Source of the DNA: Zingiber officinale
Lineage: Eukaryota; Streptophyta; Magnoliopsida; Zingiberales; Zingiberaceae
Direction: 5' to 3'
Assembly: GCF_018446385.1 (NCBI RefSeq)
Contig: NC_056000.1
Span: 55,646,722-55,710,721, forward strand
DNA: 64,000 nt
Made by a program: the position numbers and the translations under genes. Shown piece after piece: positions 42,691-55,300 of the stretch (positions within the stretch are counted from its first letter, which is position 1; each line of letters opens with the position of its first letter). The notes beneath the pieces were generated by a model. That model did no database searches. It had not been told where the DNA came from and saw only the letters and a program-made list of their open reading frames with translations.

Positions 42691-44090
42691 CCCTCGATAT
42701 TCCTAGCATGCTTGATTATCTTGCTTAGGCAGATCACCGAGTCACTTCCAGATGACATGCTTGATTATCTTGCTTAGCTTCCTTTTCTGCCCTCTTGTCA
42801 GCTTTTTTAATGCTTCAAAAGTATATTGTAAAAATTTTATGTCACGCCCCAGAGGAGTCTCCGCTAGACAAAAATCCGACAGCATCTCTCCTGCACGGGT
42901 GATAATTGAAGCAATACATACATCACAACATATAAACATAAACATCTATATAACCATCAACTCACACGGTTGGAACATACATAAAATAGAAATAACATAA
43001 CACACAGTTTAATATACTCAGCCTACTTGGCTGGACAAAAATGAAATAAACACAACCACACAGTTTATATTAAGCCTACACGGCTACAAGTAAACACAAC
43101 GGAAAATCAGAAAATAATACGAATGTAAAGCCAACAAAGTCACTAACCAAAAATATTTGCGACCACCACACTAGACTCTAAAATCCACATCGACTTATTG
43201 AAAAGAGAAATGCGTAAAATCGCTATACTACCAAATAGAAATAAGATCGAAAAGTAACTGTCCTCGAGCGTGACGTGGGACTGGCAACCGACATCTCTCC
43301 AAGCAACTTCTCAATAATCTATCTGTTACCTGGCGAAAGAAAAATCATTTTGTGGGGTGGTGAGTATTGGAAATCAACGGGTAAAGGAAAGATAGTGCAT
43401 GAACATAAAACACAACTAGAAAGTGAGCCAAGAGTATACAGTCTCATAAAGAAATAGCAGATACTATAATAGAACCATAATAAATGCTCATACCTGAAAC
43501 CATATCCTAGGCTAGATATAGAAGTTCAGAGGTAGTACTAATCTGCTATAGTACTGCTCATAACTACAGAGGAAATATGTAAGGTATATATAAACTTCCA
43601 ATAGGTAAGTTAGTCTAAACACCCACAACAGACATATATATATATCTCAACATATATAAGCATATCAGTATAAGTCAACAACAGTAGCATAAGCTAGCAA
43701 CAACAGCATATGCAAACAGCAACAGTCAAAGCAAGTATAATAACAGCATATGTACGGATGGTCACCCCACCCACCTCTCTGCACCACGACCCCTGTATGG
43801 TCGAGAGGCCAGATCAATGACAACTGTACAACCCAAAGGCCGCTACTACTCTCGAGTGACCGGAAGGACAGGTGCTGGGTAGCTAACTAGCTACACAGCG
43901 AAGGGGGTCCCTGCTGCTCGCAACTCCAGCTACCACCAACTGCAAGTGGCTGAGTGCGACACGACAGGACAAGCGACATCAACTCCAACTACCACTCTGT
44001 CGAGTGGCCAAGGATGCGGCCCTAGTCAATGACTCTCTCGACCGCAAGGGAGAATTGGTCGTTGACATGTCTGCCATGATATGATGCACC

Positions 44091-46496
44091 TGTTGGTTGC
44101 TACTCGAAAAACCTAATGGTTCCACTATACAAAAATTTTGTACAAAGGTCTGAACCTTTTCCTAGCTACCATGTGTTCTTTTAAATTAAAATTGGATCGC
44201 CTGCGGAACTTAACACGTTTGATCCAAAGTTTAATCTATTTATTCTTTTAGGTTTAGACTTGGATCTCCTGCGGAACTTAACACGTTCGATCCAAATCAC
44301 CTAGGTTATTACTTTTATTAAATATTAATTTCTAAAATTGGCTTCCAGGACTGCATGGCGAGACACATGACCTTCTTGGATATGGGAACAACCACCACCG
44401 CCTAGACAAAGCCTTTTAAGGAAAGCTAATATTTAATTTCTTTAAATAGCTTTAGGTCAACCGAAAAGAACAATCAAATCACAAGGAAAAGAAAAACAAA
44501 AGAACACAACATCGAAAACAAATTCGAAATACTAGAATCGCATGCCTCTTGTATTTGGTATTTTTACATGAAGATAAAACTAGTATGATGCGGAAATTAA
44601 ATACTAGTATACCTTTTCTTTTGCAAGCAAAAACCTCTAGGTCTTCTACCGTATTCCTCTTCTAACCTCGGACGTTGTGTGGGAAACGATCTTCCGAGAT
44701 GAGAAACCACCAAAGCACCTTCTTCTCCTCCTTGCAAGGTTCGGCCACAACAAGAGTACCTCTAAGGATGAAGAGATTCAACCAACCAAGCTCCAAGGGA
44801 TGAAAGCTTTCTCTCCTTCTTCTCCAAGCGAGAAACCGGCCACCACTTAATCTCCAAGAGCAAAGGAAGTTTCGGCCACAAGGATGGAGAGAAGAGAAAA
44901 GATGAGGCCGACCACACCAAGGAAGAAAAGAGGGAGAAAATAATAGAGGTTGTTCACCTTGAAGGCTCCCAAAACCCCCTCTTTTATAATCCTTAGCTTT
45001 GACAAATAAATAAATTTAATTATAATAAAATTTCCTTAACTTTCCTTGACATGAATTAATTAACAAAAATAAAATAAAATTTCTCAATTAAACATGTTAT
45101 GGTCGGCCACCTCATGGAGAGCAAACAAGACAATTTTCAATCAACAATTAAAAATTCCTTATTTGTCTTCGGAAATTTTAAAAAATAAAAATTCCCTTTA
45201 AAATCCCTTCATGGTTGATAAAAAGAAATTTTTATAATTTTAATTTTTCAATATATGAATAATTTACAAAGAAGAAAAATAAAATATCTTTCCAATCTAC
45301 AAATAAGGAAAGAGATTTAATTTCTCTCTTTAATCTTTTGTAGAAACTTATAAAAGAGATATTTTAATTTTTAATCTCTCCAATAAATTATATCTTCTAC
45401 ATAAGAAAAATTTAAAATTAAAATTCTTTTTTTATTTAATAGGGCCGGCCACCTAAGCTTGGGTTCAAGCTAGGGCTGGCCACCCATGAACCAATGGTTT
45501 GGCCGACCCTAGCTTGATCCACAAGCTAGCTTGGCCGGCCCCTACACCATGGGTATGAAGGTGGGTATAGGTGGGTATAGTACTCTATAAATAAGAGGCT
45601 ATGATAGGGACCGAGAGGAGGAACTGGTTTTGGTCTCCCGATAAAATTAAGCATCCCGTGTTCGCCCCGAACACACAACTTAATTTTATCAATAATAGTT
45701 CATTCCACTAGGGAACTATTATTGAACTACCGCACCAATCTCAAATTACATTTTTGGGCTCCTTCTTATTATGAGTGTGTTAGTCTCCCTGTGTTTAAGA
45801 TGTCGAATGCCCACTAATTAAGTGAGTTACTGACAACTCATTTAATTAATATCTTAGTCCAAGAATAGTACCACTCAACCTTATCATCATGTCGGACTAA
45901 GTCCACCTGCAGGGTTTAACATGACAATCCTTATGAGCTCTTCTTGGGGACATTATCAACCTAGATCACTAGGACACAGTTTCCTTCTATAATCAACAAC
46001 ACACACTATAAGTGATATCATTTCCCAACTTATCGGGCTTATTGATTTATCGAACTAAATCTCACCCATTGATAAATTAAAGAAATAAATATCAAATATA
46101 TGTGCTTGTTATTATATTAGGATTAAGAGCACACACTTCTATAATAACTGAGGTTTTTATTCCTTTATAAAGTCAGTATAAAAGAAATAACCTCTAATGG
46201 TCCTACTCAATACACTCTAAGTGTACTAGTGTAATTATACAGTTAAGATAAACTAATTCCTAATTACACTACGACCTTCCAATGGTTTGTTTCTTTCCAT
46301 TTTGGTCGTGAGCTACTGTTTATAATTTATAAGGTATTGATAACATCATCTTCAGTATGTGACACCACATACTATGTTTTCTACAATATAAATTATTTGA
46401 ACAACTACAAACAAATGTAGATAATTTGACCAAATGTGATTCTTTATTCAAAATAAATGTTTACAAAAGTTTAGGCTTTCAGTATACACTCTAACA
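44091..46496. repeat. 2.4-kb solo LTR nested in the long LTR
   Basis: It begins TGTTGGTTGCTACTCG and ends ATACACTCTAACA. The flanks are GCACC (44086-44090) and ACACC (46497-46501), 4 of 5 matching. It includes two near-identical GGATCGCCTGCGGAACTTAA/GGATCTCCTGCGGAACTTAA segments (44192 and 44261). No ORF of interest. Length and ends fit a long-LTR Copia family. Confidence 0.75.
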
Positions 46497-46513
46497 ACAC
46501 CAAATGCAACAGT

Positions 46514-46517
<4 letters not shown>

Positions 46518-46572
<55 letters not shown>
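46518..46572. repeat. (TA)n microsatellite
   Basis: About 27 uninterrupted TA dinucleotides in the long solo LTR. Confidence 0.95.
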
Positions 46573-46575
<3 letters not shown>

Positions 46576-48379
46576 AAGAATCAGGTATGCTACATGAAGC
46601 CAGAATGCTCAACACAGAATGGAACTAAACAACAATCAAAACATGCAAACATGGTATCCAGTATCTACTAAATATCATAGATGACAACAAGAGACTGTAT
46701 GGATATAGAAACGAATAACTCAAAGGTTTGAGTGAAAGTATCAAGCGCAAGAAAATAAGAGTCGAGTCAAGGTAAAACGGTCCTTATCCAAAAATAGCTC
46801 ATGTACCAAGTTCAAAGAACTAAAGAGACAAAGTAAGAAGTACCCGCCTCAAAAGAAGATCGTATCAAACCAAATCTGACGTTGAGACGCTCGTCTCGAA
46901 TCAGAGTCCTGCAAATTATATATTATACAATTTAGCTAACAGATAAGCAATAAGTGGCTAAACCCAAAGATCCAAACCCTCAGGAAAAACCCTATTCAAA
47001 CCGATCATTAATTATCCTCAATTAATGATTAACTTCCACAACTCTTATCCATGAACCCTTAATTACAATCTATTCAATTCTGCCAACAAGAAACCGTACG
47101 AATCCAACCCATCACTACTAATCACAATATTAATATAATATTCCCAATGCTATTATGTATTCCTCTAGATCAATCAATCACAAACGAACCAAACCTCAAC
47201 CGAAAATAAAATCGAATCTCATCCCTAATCCATCTAACAACGTCATCCACTAATCAACGCTAATCAAATCTTATATAAATACAAATCAATTTGAGAACTC
47301 ATCGAGGTATAAAGTTTCAACTAATACTTCACAACCGAAGGAAACCACTGTCAATAAAATAACATCTCTGTCCCTCCTAATCAGACATACAAAAATAAAT
47401 CAAATCAATTGCCAACCATCCTACCCATTTGATAACCCAACTAACACACTAATTCATCACCAATAAATCTCCCATCCATAAAGAATCATAACCACACTAG
47501 ATAAAGCATTCCAACTCATATTAGGTTAGGCTAATTTTCATCAATTTCAACTCACCTGAACCTTAGATGTTTCCTGATTGATTCATTGGACCTTGTTGCC
47601 CGAAGGGATAGCCTGATGGAGCCCTGATCTCCAGTGGTGGTAGCTCTTCGGTGATGGTAGAAGGCTTGGCAGTAATCGGCGGCTTGACAACCGAGAGGAG
47701 CTCGCTAGGGTTGGTTGTTCGCAAGGGCCACTGATCCAGATGGCGGCTTCAGGCGGAGATGCTCGGAGAAGGCTCAATGCTAGGGCACGCGTGGCGACAA
47801 GCTTCTGGTGTCCACAAGAAAAAGGAAGAAGGAGCTCGACCGGCGGTGGCTCGAGTGTCGCCGGCGCTGGATTAAGAAGGGGAGGGGTCAGCGTGAGCTC
47901 GGGGAAGAGGAAGAGAAGTTCGGCTGTCAACGCTCAGGCGTTGATCGGTGTCGAGAAGAACGAGGAGGAAGAGGAAGGAGATGCGGCGGCGACGCGAGCA
48001 GGGTTCGGCGCGGGTGAAGAAGGGGGATTGAGGTTAGGGCACAAGAGCAAAATAAGAATAGGAGAAAGCAAAGTTAGGTTTTTATATTCCAACTTAGGTT
48101 AATTAATTATAATCAACTCCCACTTAAGGGATATTCCAAACAGGTTTTTCTCGTGCCCATAAATGTATCCTCTCTAAATACATCATACGAACTTCGATTA
48201 AATCCCAGAAAGTTTCTAAAAATTCCTAAAAATTCTAATAAGATTATTTGTCAAATAACTCTATTTTTAATTATTATTTTGTTGTCGTATTTTACATTTT
48301 AAGTAGCAATCAATGCATGCCCATTCGACACTTTAGAATTCTTTTTTCCTTTACCATGTATACCGAGCCGAACAATTCA

Positions 48380-49115
48380 AGAGTGATGAGATGTGAGAAT
48401 TAAGTTCACTTACAACACTGCCGAGCGCCTAATGAGTATTTGGCACTTAAGTGCAAGAGTTTACTTTGCTTATAACACAGCCGAGTGGCTTTTGAGTCTA
48501 GGGCAAGCCCGACCTGAACCTCGTGGCTAATAATCTTGAGGCGCAAGAGCGTACTCACTTATGACTCGCCCAATCCAATCAAAAGTCTTTGACACTTAGG
48601 TATGAAGGCATGCTCGCTTTTAGCACGACTGAGTGACTCATGATTCTGGGACACGCCTGGTTTGAACCCCATGGCTAATAATCTTGAGACGCGAGAACGT
48701 GCTCGCTTATAACACGACCGAGTGGCTCGTGAGTCTTTGACACGCCTGGTTTGAACCCCGTGGCAAATATTTTGGAGGCGTAAGAGTATGCTTGCTTATA
48801 ACTCACCCAATCGGGTTGAGAGTCTTTGACACTTAGGTGAGAGGGCATTCTTGCTTATAACACAGCCAAATAGCTCGTGAGTCTGGGACACACTCGTTCT
48901 GAACCCTGTAGCTAATAATCTTGAGGTATGAGAGCATGCTCACTTATAACTTGTCATAGTGAGTTGTGAGTCTTTGACACTTGGCGCGAGGGCTTCGCTC
49001 GCTTATAACACGGTTGAATGACTCGTGAGTCTTTGACACTTGGCGCGAGAGATTCGCTGGCTTATAACACGGTTGAACGACTCGTGAGTCTGGGACACTT
49101 AGGAAATCTTTGTTT
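48380..49115. repeat. GYP-2 imperfect tandem repeats
   Basis: Diverged units alternate between CTTATAACACGACCGAGTGG-CTCGTGAGTCTTTGACACTT and GAACCCCGTGGCTAATAATCTTGAGG-CGCGAGAACGTGCTC. At least eight copies of the first element are seen. The array follows the integrase stop codon, the position at which Tat-lineage elements carry tandem repeats. Confidence 0.85.
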
Positions 49116-49178
49116 AAATCTTCCTGCATTCATAGAATAAATGGTTTTACAATTTATATCAATTCTACCACGCACTTA

Positions 49179-49259
49179 CTATCCTGCCTGATAGGGTTGC
49201 AAATGATTTGCGCTCCATGGCAGGTCGAGCTTTCTTTCATCTTCGTTTTGCAGATAGTA
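49179..49259 (-). pseudogene. GYP-2 integrase C-terminal tail (separated by CACTA-2)
   Basis: The minus strand reads YLQNEDERKLDLPWSANHLQ, PYQAG, then TAG (49181-49179), the classic end of gypsy pol. The preceding codons lie beyond CACTA-2 at 52328 onward (KLSSRG-type sequence); without the transposon the two halves join in frame. Confidence 0.8.
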
Positions 49260-49559
49260 TCTACAAGAAAACATGGCTTCAGAGACGAAAAAATCTGTCT
49301 CTGAAAGCTAATTTTCTATCTCTAAAGAAGATTTGAGACGAAATATTCCGTCTCTAAAATCCGTTATTGAAAGCCCCGTTGCTAATTTCAGAGACGGAAA
49401 TATTCTGTCTCTAATTTAAAAACAGATTAGAAACCAGTTTATAAATCTGTTTTTAAATTGACCAAATTAATTTAGTTTCAAATACAAATTCCGTCTCTAA
49501 ATTTTGTTTTAAATCCGTCATTAATCTGTCTTAAATAACATATCAAATATAATTTTAAT

Positions 49560-50761
49560 CTGTTTATAAATCAATAGCTAATTTTTTTATTATATTATAT
49601 TTATATATTCTTATTTACATATTACCTTTACAAGAAACACTCACACATTTCAAATAAATTAAAAATATTTAAAATAACTAATTTCTAATCCAAAAGTATA
49701 ATACAATTAATATTGAGATAATAAATATTCACATCATCTAAATAAATTTCACCATAATCAAATTGTAAGATACTGATAAATTTTTAAATCCAAGTACAAT
49801 AATTTAATATGTATTTCATCTATCACAACGCTCATGGGGACCAAATCTTCTGGATATGAATGATTATATTCTTCAACTCTTGAATCATCTTACGAACCAT
49901 CTTCTTGAGTTTTTCTTCAATTTTCCTACCTTCCTCGATAAACTTTTCTTTACGAATACCAATTTGTTGTCAATAAATTGGGTACCTTGCTTTCTTTTAT
50001 GCATTCATTCAAAAACTTCTCGTCCCAAATCTTTTTTCTACAAAGATAAAATAGTGATTCCTTCAACACCAAAGAAACAATATGACATGGAATGAAATAA
50101 TGAATCATGTAGAGTAGTATCACCGTAAACAACATATTTTTCAAGTACAAATATTCCTGAAAGGCCTTAGAAATGAATTGATATAGATATGAATAACTGT
50201 ACCTCCATAATGTTGGGATTATTCCATGGCCCTTTGTTAAACTTCAAACATCCACCTTTACTAGAGCAAGTGCATAAGTCACTCAAGAAATCTGGAAGTT
50301 GGCTGAAATTTGAAGAGCATGTAATTTAATCAGCAAAAGAACAAATATTAGTAGCATCATGAAGAGAAAGATATGATCGTATAAAGAGTTGATAAGTTCA
50401 AGCAATGCACTCTAGAACTTTGTTCCCGATACCTTCGTGATATAGTAATCAAAATATATTGCAATAAATACCAGAAAATGAGACACTTTCAATATTCGAA
50501 AACTTACATGTATCTTTGAAGTTGTTTTTGGGTCAAGAAAATCTTTAATGGTGTTCCAAAGGAGCCTAAAGCCAATACTAACATTGACAATGAACATCTC
50601 ATTAAAAAGTCCGCACTTTAACAAGCAAAATATTGAAGAGAGGAATAACAAAGATGATGAAAATGGATAAAGTCCAATACCTCAGGATAGTAGTCTCCAT
50701 CAAATTTCTGCATTTTGAGCAAAATAACTCTAGCTATCTTGATGAAACTCTTTAAACCCTA
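49560..50761. other. CACTA-2 interior without recognised gene
   Basis: AT-rich. Short frames on both strands (for example 50150-49950 minus, 50651-50412 minus) match nothing I know; they may be flanking or intronic DNA of a captured locus. Confidence 0.35.
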
Positions 50762-51765
50762 ACTCAGTGGAATGCAACTTGAAAGATCAGTATCGTGGCT
50801 TGTTCGAGGGCACACAATTGCTGTCAAATCATGGTTAATTCCAAAGGAAGATATTGAAGCAACAACTAGAGCTGCACATGAAGATTCAAAATAAGAGCCA
50901 AAGAGGTCTGACCCCATTCCAGCAATGTCATCGACATTGTCGGCAATAACAGCTGGGTTCCTTGGATCATCCTCGGGAATGTTCCTCTCGACCTTCCCAA
51001 CCAGATCAACCCCAACATTAGCAGCTTTGGTATAGATACCACACCAACCCTACCAAAGAGAGCCATGGAAGACCCACCAAGGCCATAGCCAGTGTTAGCC
51101 TCAAAAAGGCCTTCCCAGTCATCACCATAATACAATTTGAATAAGTTAATAGAAATAAAGAGAACCAAAAGTCCATTAGCAGCTAGCAAAAAGCCCATGA
51201 CAGCGACTGATCGGAATGCAGTGATGAAAGCCTTCCTGACACCCTTTCTTGCCTCAAGAGTTGTCCTGGCATTAGTATATGTCGCAATCTTCATGCCAAG
51301 GAATCGAGATACCACAGAGGTGATACCTCCAAGAAAGACAATGTGCTAAATATGGCATTGGCAAGGGATGGCTTGCAAGTCTTGTCCTTGCTGTAAGTGC
51401 AGGGTTGGCTCTTTGTGCTGAAGCCTTCGACGGAGCCAAGGAAGAGGAAGATCAGTATGGCAAAAATAGCCATAAAGATTCCAACATACTGGTATTCAGT
51501 GAAAAGGAAAGAAGTAGCTCCTTTTGAAATGTCTCTCTGGATCTCAGCACACTTGACGACCACATTGTGATCATTGAGCCCCTCCTCCTCGTCGATCAAG
51601 TATTCGGAGTACCCATTCTTGCCGGTGCCCTCCGCGTCAGCCTCCGCCGGCGATAATCGCACCTTGGAGATCAGGACCCACTGTAGGAGCGCGAACGTGA
51701 TCCCGACGACGACCGCCACAGATTAGGACATTGGTGAAAAGATCCGAAAGGATCGCCTCCCCCAT
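50762..51765 (-). pseudogene. Captured vacuolar H+-pyrophosphatase N-terminal part (frameshifted)
   Basis: The minus strand starts [16 protein letters not shown] 2-base loss near 51720 shifts the frame to [20 protein letters not shown] (first membrane helix), then [40 protein letters not shown] and [13 protein letters not shown] 1-base loss near 51330 leads to [20 protein letters not shown] and [20 protein letters not shown]. Then come [10 protein letters not shown] and [16 protein letters not shown], more shifts, and [13 protein letters not shown]-like sequence near 50860. This is plant type-I V-PPase (a proton pump of the vacuole) through roughly the first 300 residues. The pyrophosphate-binding and later membrane segments are absent. 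It cannot be functional. Confidence 0.88.
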
Positions 51766-52327
51766 CGTCGGATCTGTCGCACCACCGTCCAATACGCTCG
51801 TGACCTCGTAACTTCCCTGCGAGGCAGTGGCGGGCACGACGAGATCGCGCCTCTACTGCCCTGTCGACAGATTGGGGTTTTGCGCTGCAGGGTCTAACAA
51901 GTAACGCTGTGTGGATGCGGCGGGTGTCAAACGAGGAAGAGAAGATTAGGGATTGAGAAAACAAATTTTATTTTATTAAAATAAAATAAATTTATAATTA
52001 TGTAATAAAATCCTTTCTAATTTATATAAATTAAAAATGAAATTTTATTCGTTAAAATTTTTTTAAAACAGATTTGTTGGACAAATATAATTTCTTATCA
52101 GATTTCATTTTTAATCCGTTTTTATTTTTGTTTATAAAATTATATTTATAAATTTGTTTCTAATTCATTTTAAATTCTGTCTCAATTTTTTATTTGTATA
52201 TTACATTTTATTTATGTGAAACGGAATGATAATTCTGTTGCAAATCCGTCTCTGATTTACTAAAATCTAAAACAGATTTCAATTCCATTTTAAAAATCCA
52301 TCTCTGAAGCCCTATTTTCTTGTAGTG

Positions 52328-55300
52328 ATAACCTCGAGCTAAGCTTTTGTATCACCTTGTAGGGTTCCTCCATGGCGCTTCTAGCTTGGTCTCATCGTCA
52401 ATCAACTTTACTCTTTTCTAGACGAAATTCTTAACCTAGAATGATCTGGGGATAACTCATTTGTTATAATTTTGCTTCATCCTCTACCGATACGCCATCA
52501 GTCGAATAACAACTTTATCTCTTATTTCATCTACCAGATCTAACTCTATAAGTCGCTAATCGGGATTATCTTCATCGTACAACTATCCCCGATCGAACTC
52601 TATGCCAACCTTGACTGGCACCACTGTTTCTCCTCCGTACACCAAGTGGAATGAAGTAATGCTAGTGGCTTCTTGAGGAGTCATGTCATAAGACTATAGT
52701 ACACTCGGCAACTCGTGCACCCAGCTTCCTCCTATATGGTCTAACCGAGCCTTGAGCACTCTCAGAATTTTTCTGTTGGTGATTTCTGCCTAGCCATTAC
52801 TTTGGGGGTAAGCCACTGAAGTGAAAGTTTGTGTAATACCATAACTGACACACCACTCTTCGAGCCTCTGTCCCTAAAACTGTCTTCCATTGTCAAAGAC
52901 TAGTTTATAAGGGACGTTAAATCGACACATGATATTTTGCCATAAAAACGTAATAACCATTTGCTTGGTTATCTTGACGAGAGGTTCGATTTCTACCCAT
53001 TTGGAAAAATAGTCCACCACTATAAGCAGAAATCTTCTCTGGTCGGCTGCCATGGGGAAATGTCCTACAATGTTCATGCCCTACTAGTCGAATGAACATG
53101 ACACGATGGATACTTTCAATTCTTCAGTCAGTTGGTGCAGTATATTCTGGTACTTTTGATAAGAGAAGTAGGTGGACACAGTCCGTGTGGCATTTGCTTA
53201 CAAGGTAGGCCAGAAGTATCCCACTAGTAGGATTTTTCTTGCCAAAGAACAACCGCCCAGATGACTGCCACAGGAGTCTTGGTGAACTTCTTATAAGATG
53301 TACTAGATATCTTCCTCCCCGACGCACTTGAGTAGTGGCATCAAGAAGGCCCTTTTGTAGAGGTGATATCCAATTAGTGTGAACCGCTCAGCCTTCTTCT
53401 TGATTAAATGAACCTGCTCTCGGTTGGCTTGCGTATTGCCCGACCAGAGGAACTCAATCAAAGGTGTCCTTCAGTCATTCGAAGTCCCTCCTTTAGTCAG
53501 CCTCTTGATATGAGCAACCCGTAATACCTGATCGATTGGCCTATCCAATACTATGGGGGTTAAGGAACTTACTAATTTTGCCAGCTCGTCCTCATACTGA
53601 TTCTCTGCTTGGGGGATTTTTAGAAAATTACTTCTTGAAATCCGACCTTCAACTTTTTAAATGCCTCAGTATATAACCTTAGCCCGACATTGTTTATTTC
53701 AAAAGTCTCCGACAATTGCTATGTTGCCAATTGAGAGTCTAAATTGATAAGGACTGGAGTGGCTCCTATGTGCCGAGTTGCTTGCAACCCGACGATCAAC
53801 ACTTCATACTTTGCCTCGTTGTTCATTGCCCTATAGTCCAACTAAATGGATAGCTACATTCTAACTACACATGGTGATATCAGAAGTATGCCCATGCCAT
53901 TGTCCTGTCTGGTGGACGATCCATCCACATGGATTTTCCATGTTGCCTCCAGCTCGACATTTTGGACCTCTGTTACAAAATAGGCCAAGGCTTGCACCTT
54001 GATTGTTGATCTGGGCTGGTACTATATGTCAAATTCGCTCAGCTCTGTGGTCCACTTGATGAGTCGACCGGATACTTCAGGGTTGAGGAGAACCCGTCCT
54101 AGAGTGTTTCAGTGTGACAATAAGTATGGACGTAATTTTTGAGTGGTGAGGACCAGCTCGTAGCCAGCTTTTCGAGACAGATGTAGTGACATTCGACATC
54201 TTTCAATATATAGCTCAAAAAGTACATCGGCTATTGTTCAGTGCCATTATGTCGCACCAACGCTGAGCCGATTGCCTGCTTTGTGGATAACAAATATATC
54301 TAGAGCGGCTCGCTGACAATGGACTTTGCCAATACATGTAAGGATTTTGAGCTCCTCCAGTGCTTTATCGCACTCGACGCCCCATTGAAATTTTGTAACT
54401 TGGCGTAGAACCTTGAAGAACGAGTGTCTCTGATCAGATGATTTGGAGATAAACCTTGATAATGTTATGATCCGCCCGGTCAGCCGTTGAGCCTCCTTGA
54501 GGTTGCGGGGAGGGGGCATGTCTTGGAGCACCTTCACTTTGCTTAGATTCGCCTCGATCCCCCGCTCAGTCACGATGTAACCAAGGAAGCGTCCTCTCCT
54601 TGCCCCTAACAGGTACTTGTTTGGATTAAGCTTGATTCCATACCTCCTCAGCGTTCAACAGGTCTCCTCGATATCTACATAGAGATCAGTGGCTTGGGGG
54701 GATTTTATCAAAATATCATCGACGTATACCTCCATGTTCCGGGCGATCTACCCTCAGAACACCTTATTCATCAACTTCTGGTAGGTGGCTCCTATGTTTT
54801 TTAAGCCGAATGACATCACATTGTAATAGAAGGTCCTGTCGGCCGTGATAAAACTGACCTTCTCCTGATTTTCTCTGGCGAGTGGGACTTGGTGGTAGCC
54901 ATGATATTCATCCAACATGCAGATCAGTTCGCAACTTACTATCAAGTCCACCATCTGATTAATACATGACAGCAGGTAATAATCCTTTGGGCAAACCTTG
55001 TTCAAGTCTTGAAAGTAAATGCAGACCCACCATTTATTGTCTGGCTTGGACATTAACACCACATTAGCCGACCATCTTAGAAATTGTACTTCGCGTATGT
55101 GGTCAACCTCCAACATCTTTTCTACTTTCGCTCAGATTATTTGATTTTGCTCCGAGCTGAAGTATCTTTTCTTTTGTTTCACCGGCCTTGCGTCCGGCGG
55201 GACATGCAGCTCATGCTGTGAGTTGATCAGTGAGATGCCCGGGAGCTCATGCGTCGCCCATGATAACACATAGTGATTCTACCTTAGACAGGCAATGAGC

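Larger units (their letters stand above)
42840..48296. repeat. Very long solo LTR (about 3.05 kb without its own insertion)
   Basis: It begins TGTCACGCCCCAGAGGAGTC and ends GTCGTATTTTACA, with perfect flanks TTTTA (42835-42839 and 48297-48301). No internal retroelement sequence is present. The start resembles LTRs of Del/Tekay-type chromoviruses, which are unusually long; this family assignment is from memory. The interior holds a (TA)n run, an inserted second solo LTR, and a GC-rich block at 47620-48060 whose ORFs on both strands are low-complexity and not recognised. Confidence 0.75.
49260..52327. mobile_element. CACTA-2: non-autonomous CACTA transposon carrying a vacuolar pyrophosphatase copy
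   Basis: The right end, on the reverse strand, reads CACTACAAGAAAATAGGGCT followed by TCAGAGATGGA. The left end reads TCTACAAGAAAACATGGCTT followed by CAGAGACGAAA, so the terminal CAC is damaged on the left. The 3-bp flanks are GTA/ATA (imperfect). Subterminal regions (49280-49560 and 52100-52310) are packed with AGAGACGGAA/TCCGTCTCTAAA words in both orientations. No transposase is seen. The interior holds a captured, frameshifted V-PPase gene piece. It is inserted in the GYP-2 integrase and its removal restores the frame. Confidence 0.82.

Noticed and set aside
47740-48102. 120-codon + strand ORF as a possible host gene
   Set aside because: Low-complexity Arg/Gly/Glu composition, an open frame on the opposite strand too, and position inside a solo LTR with perfect target duplication.
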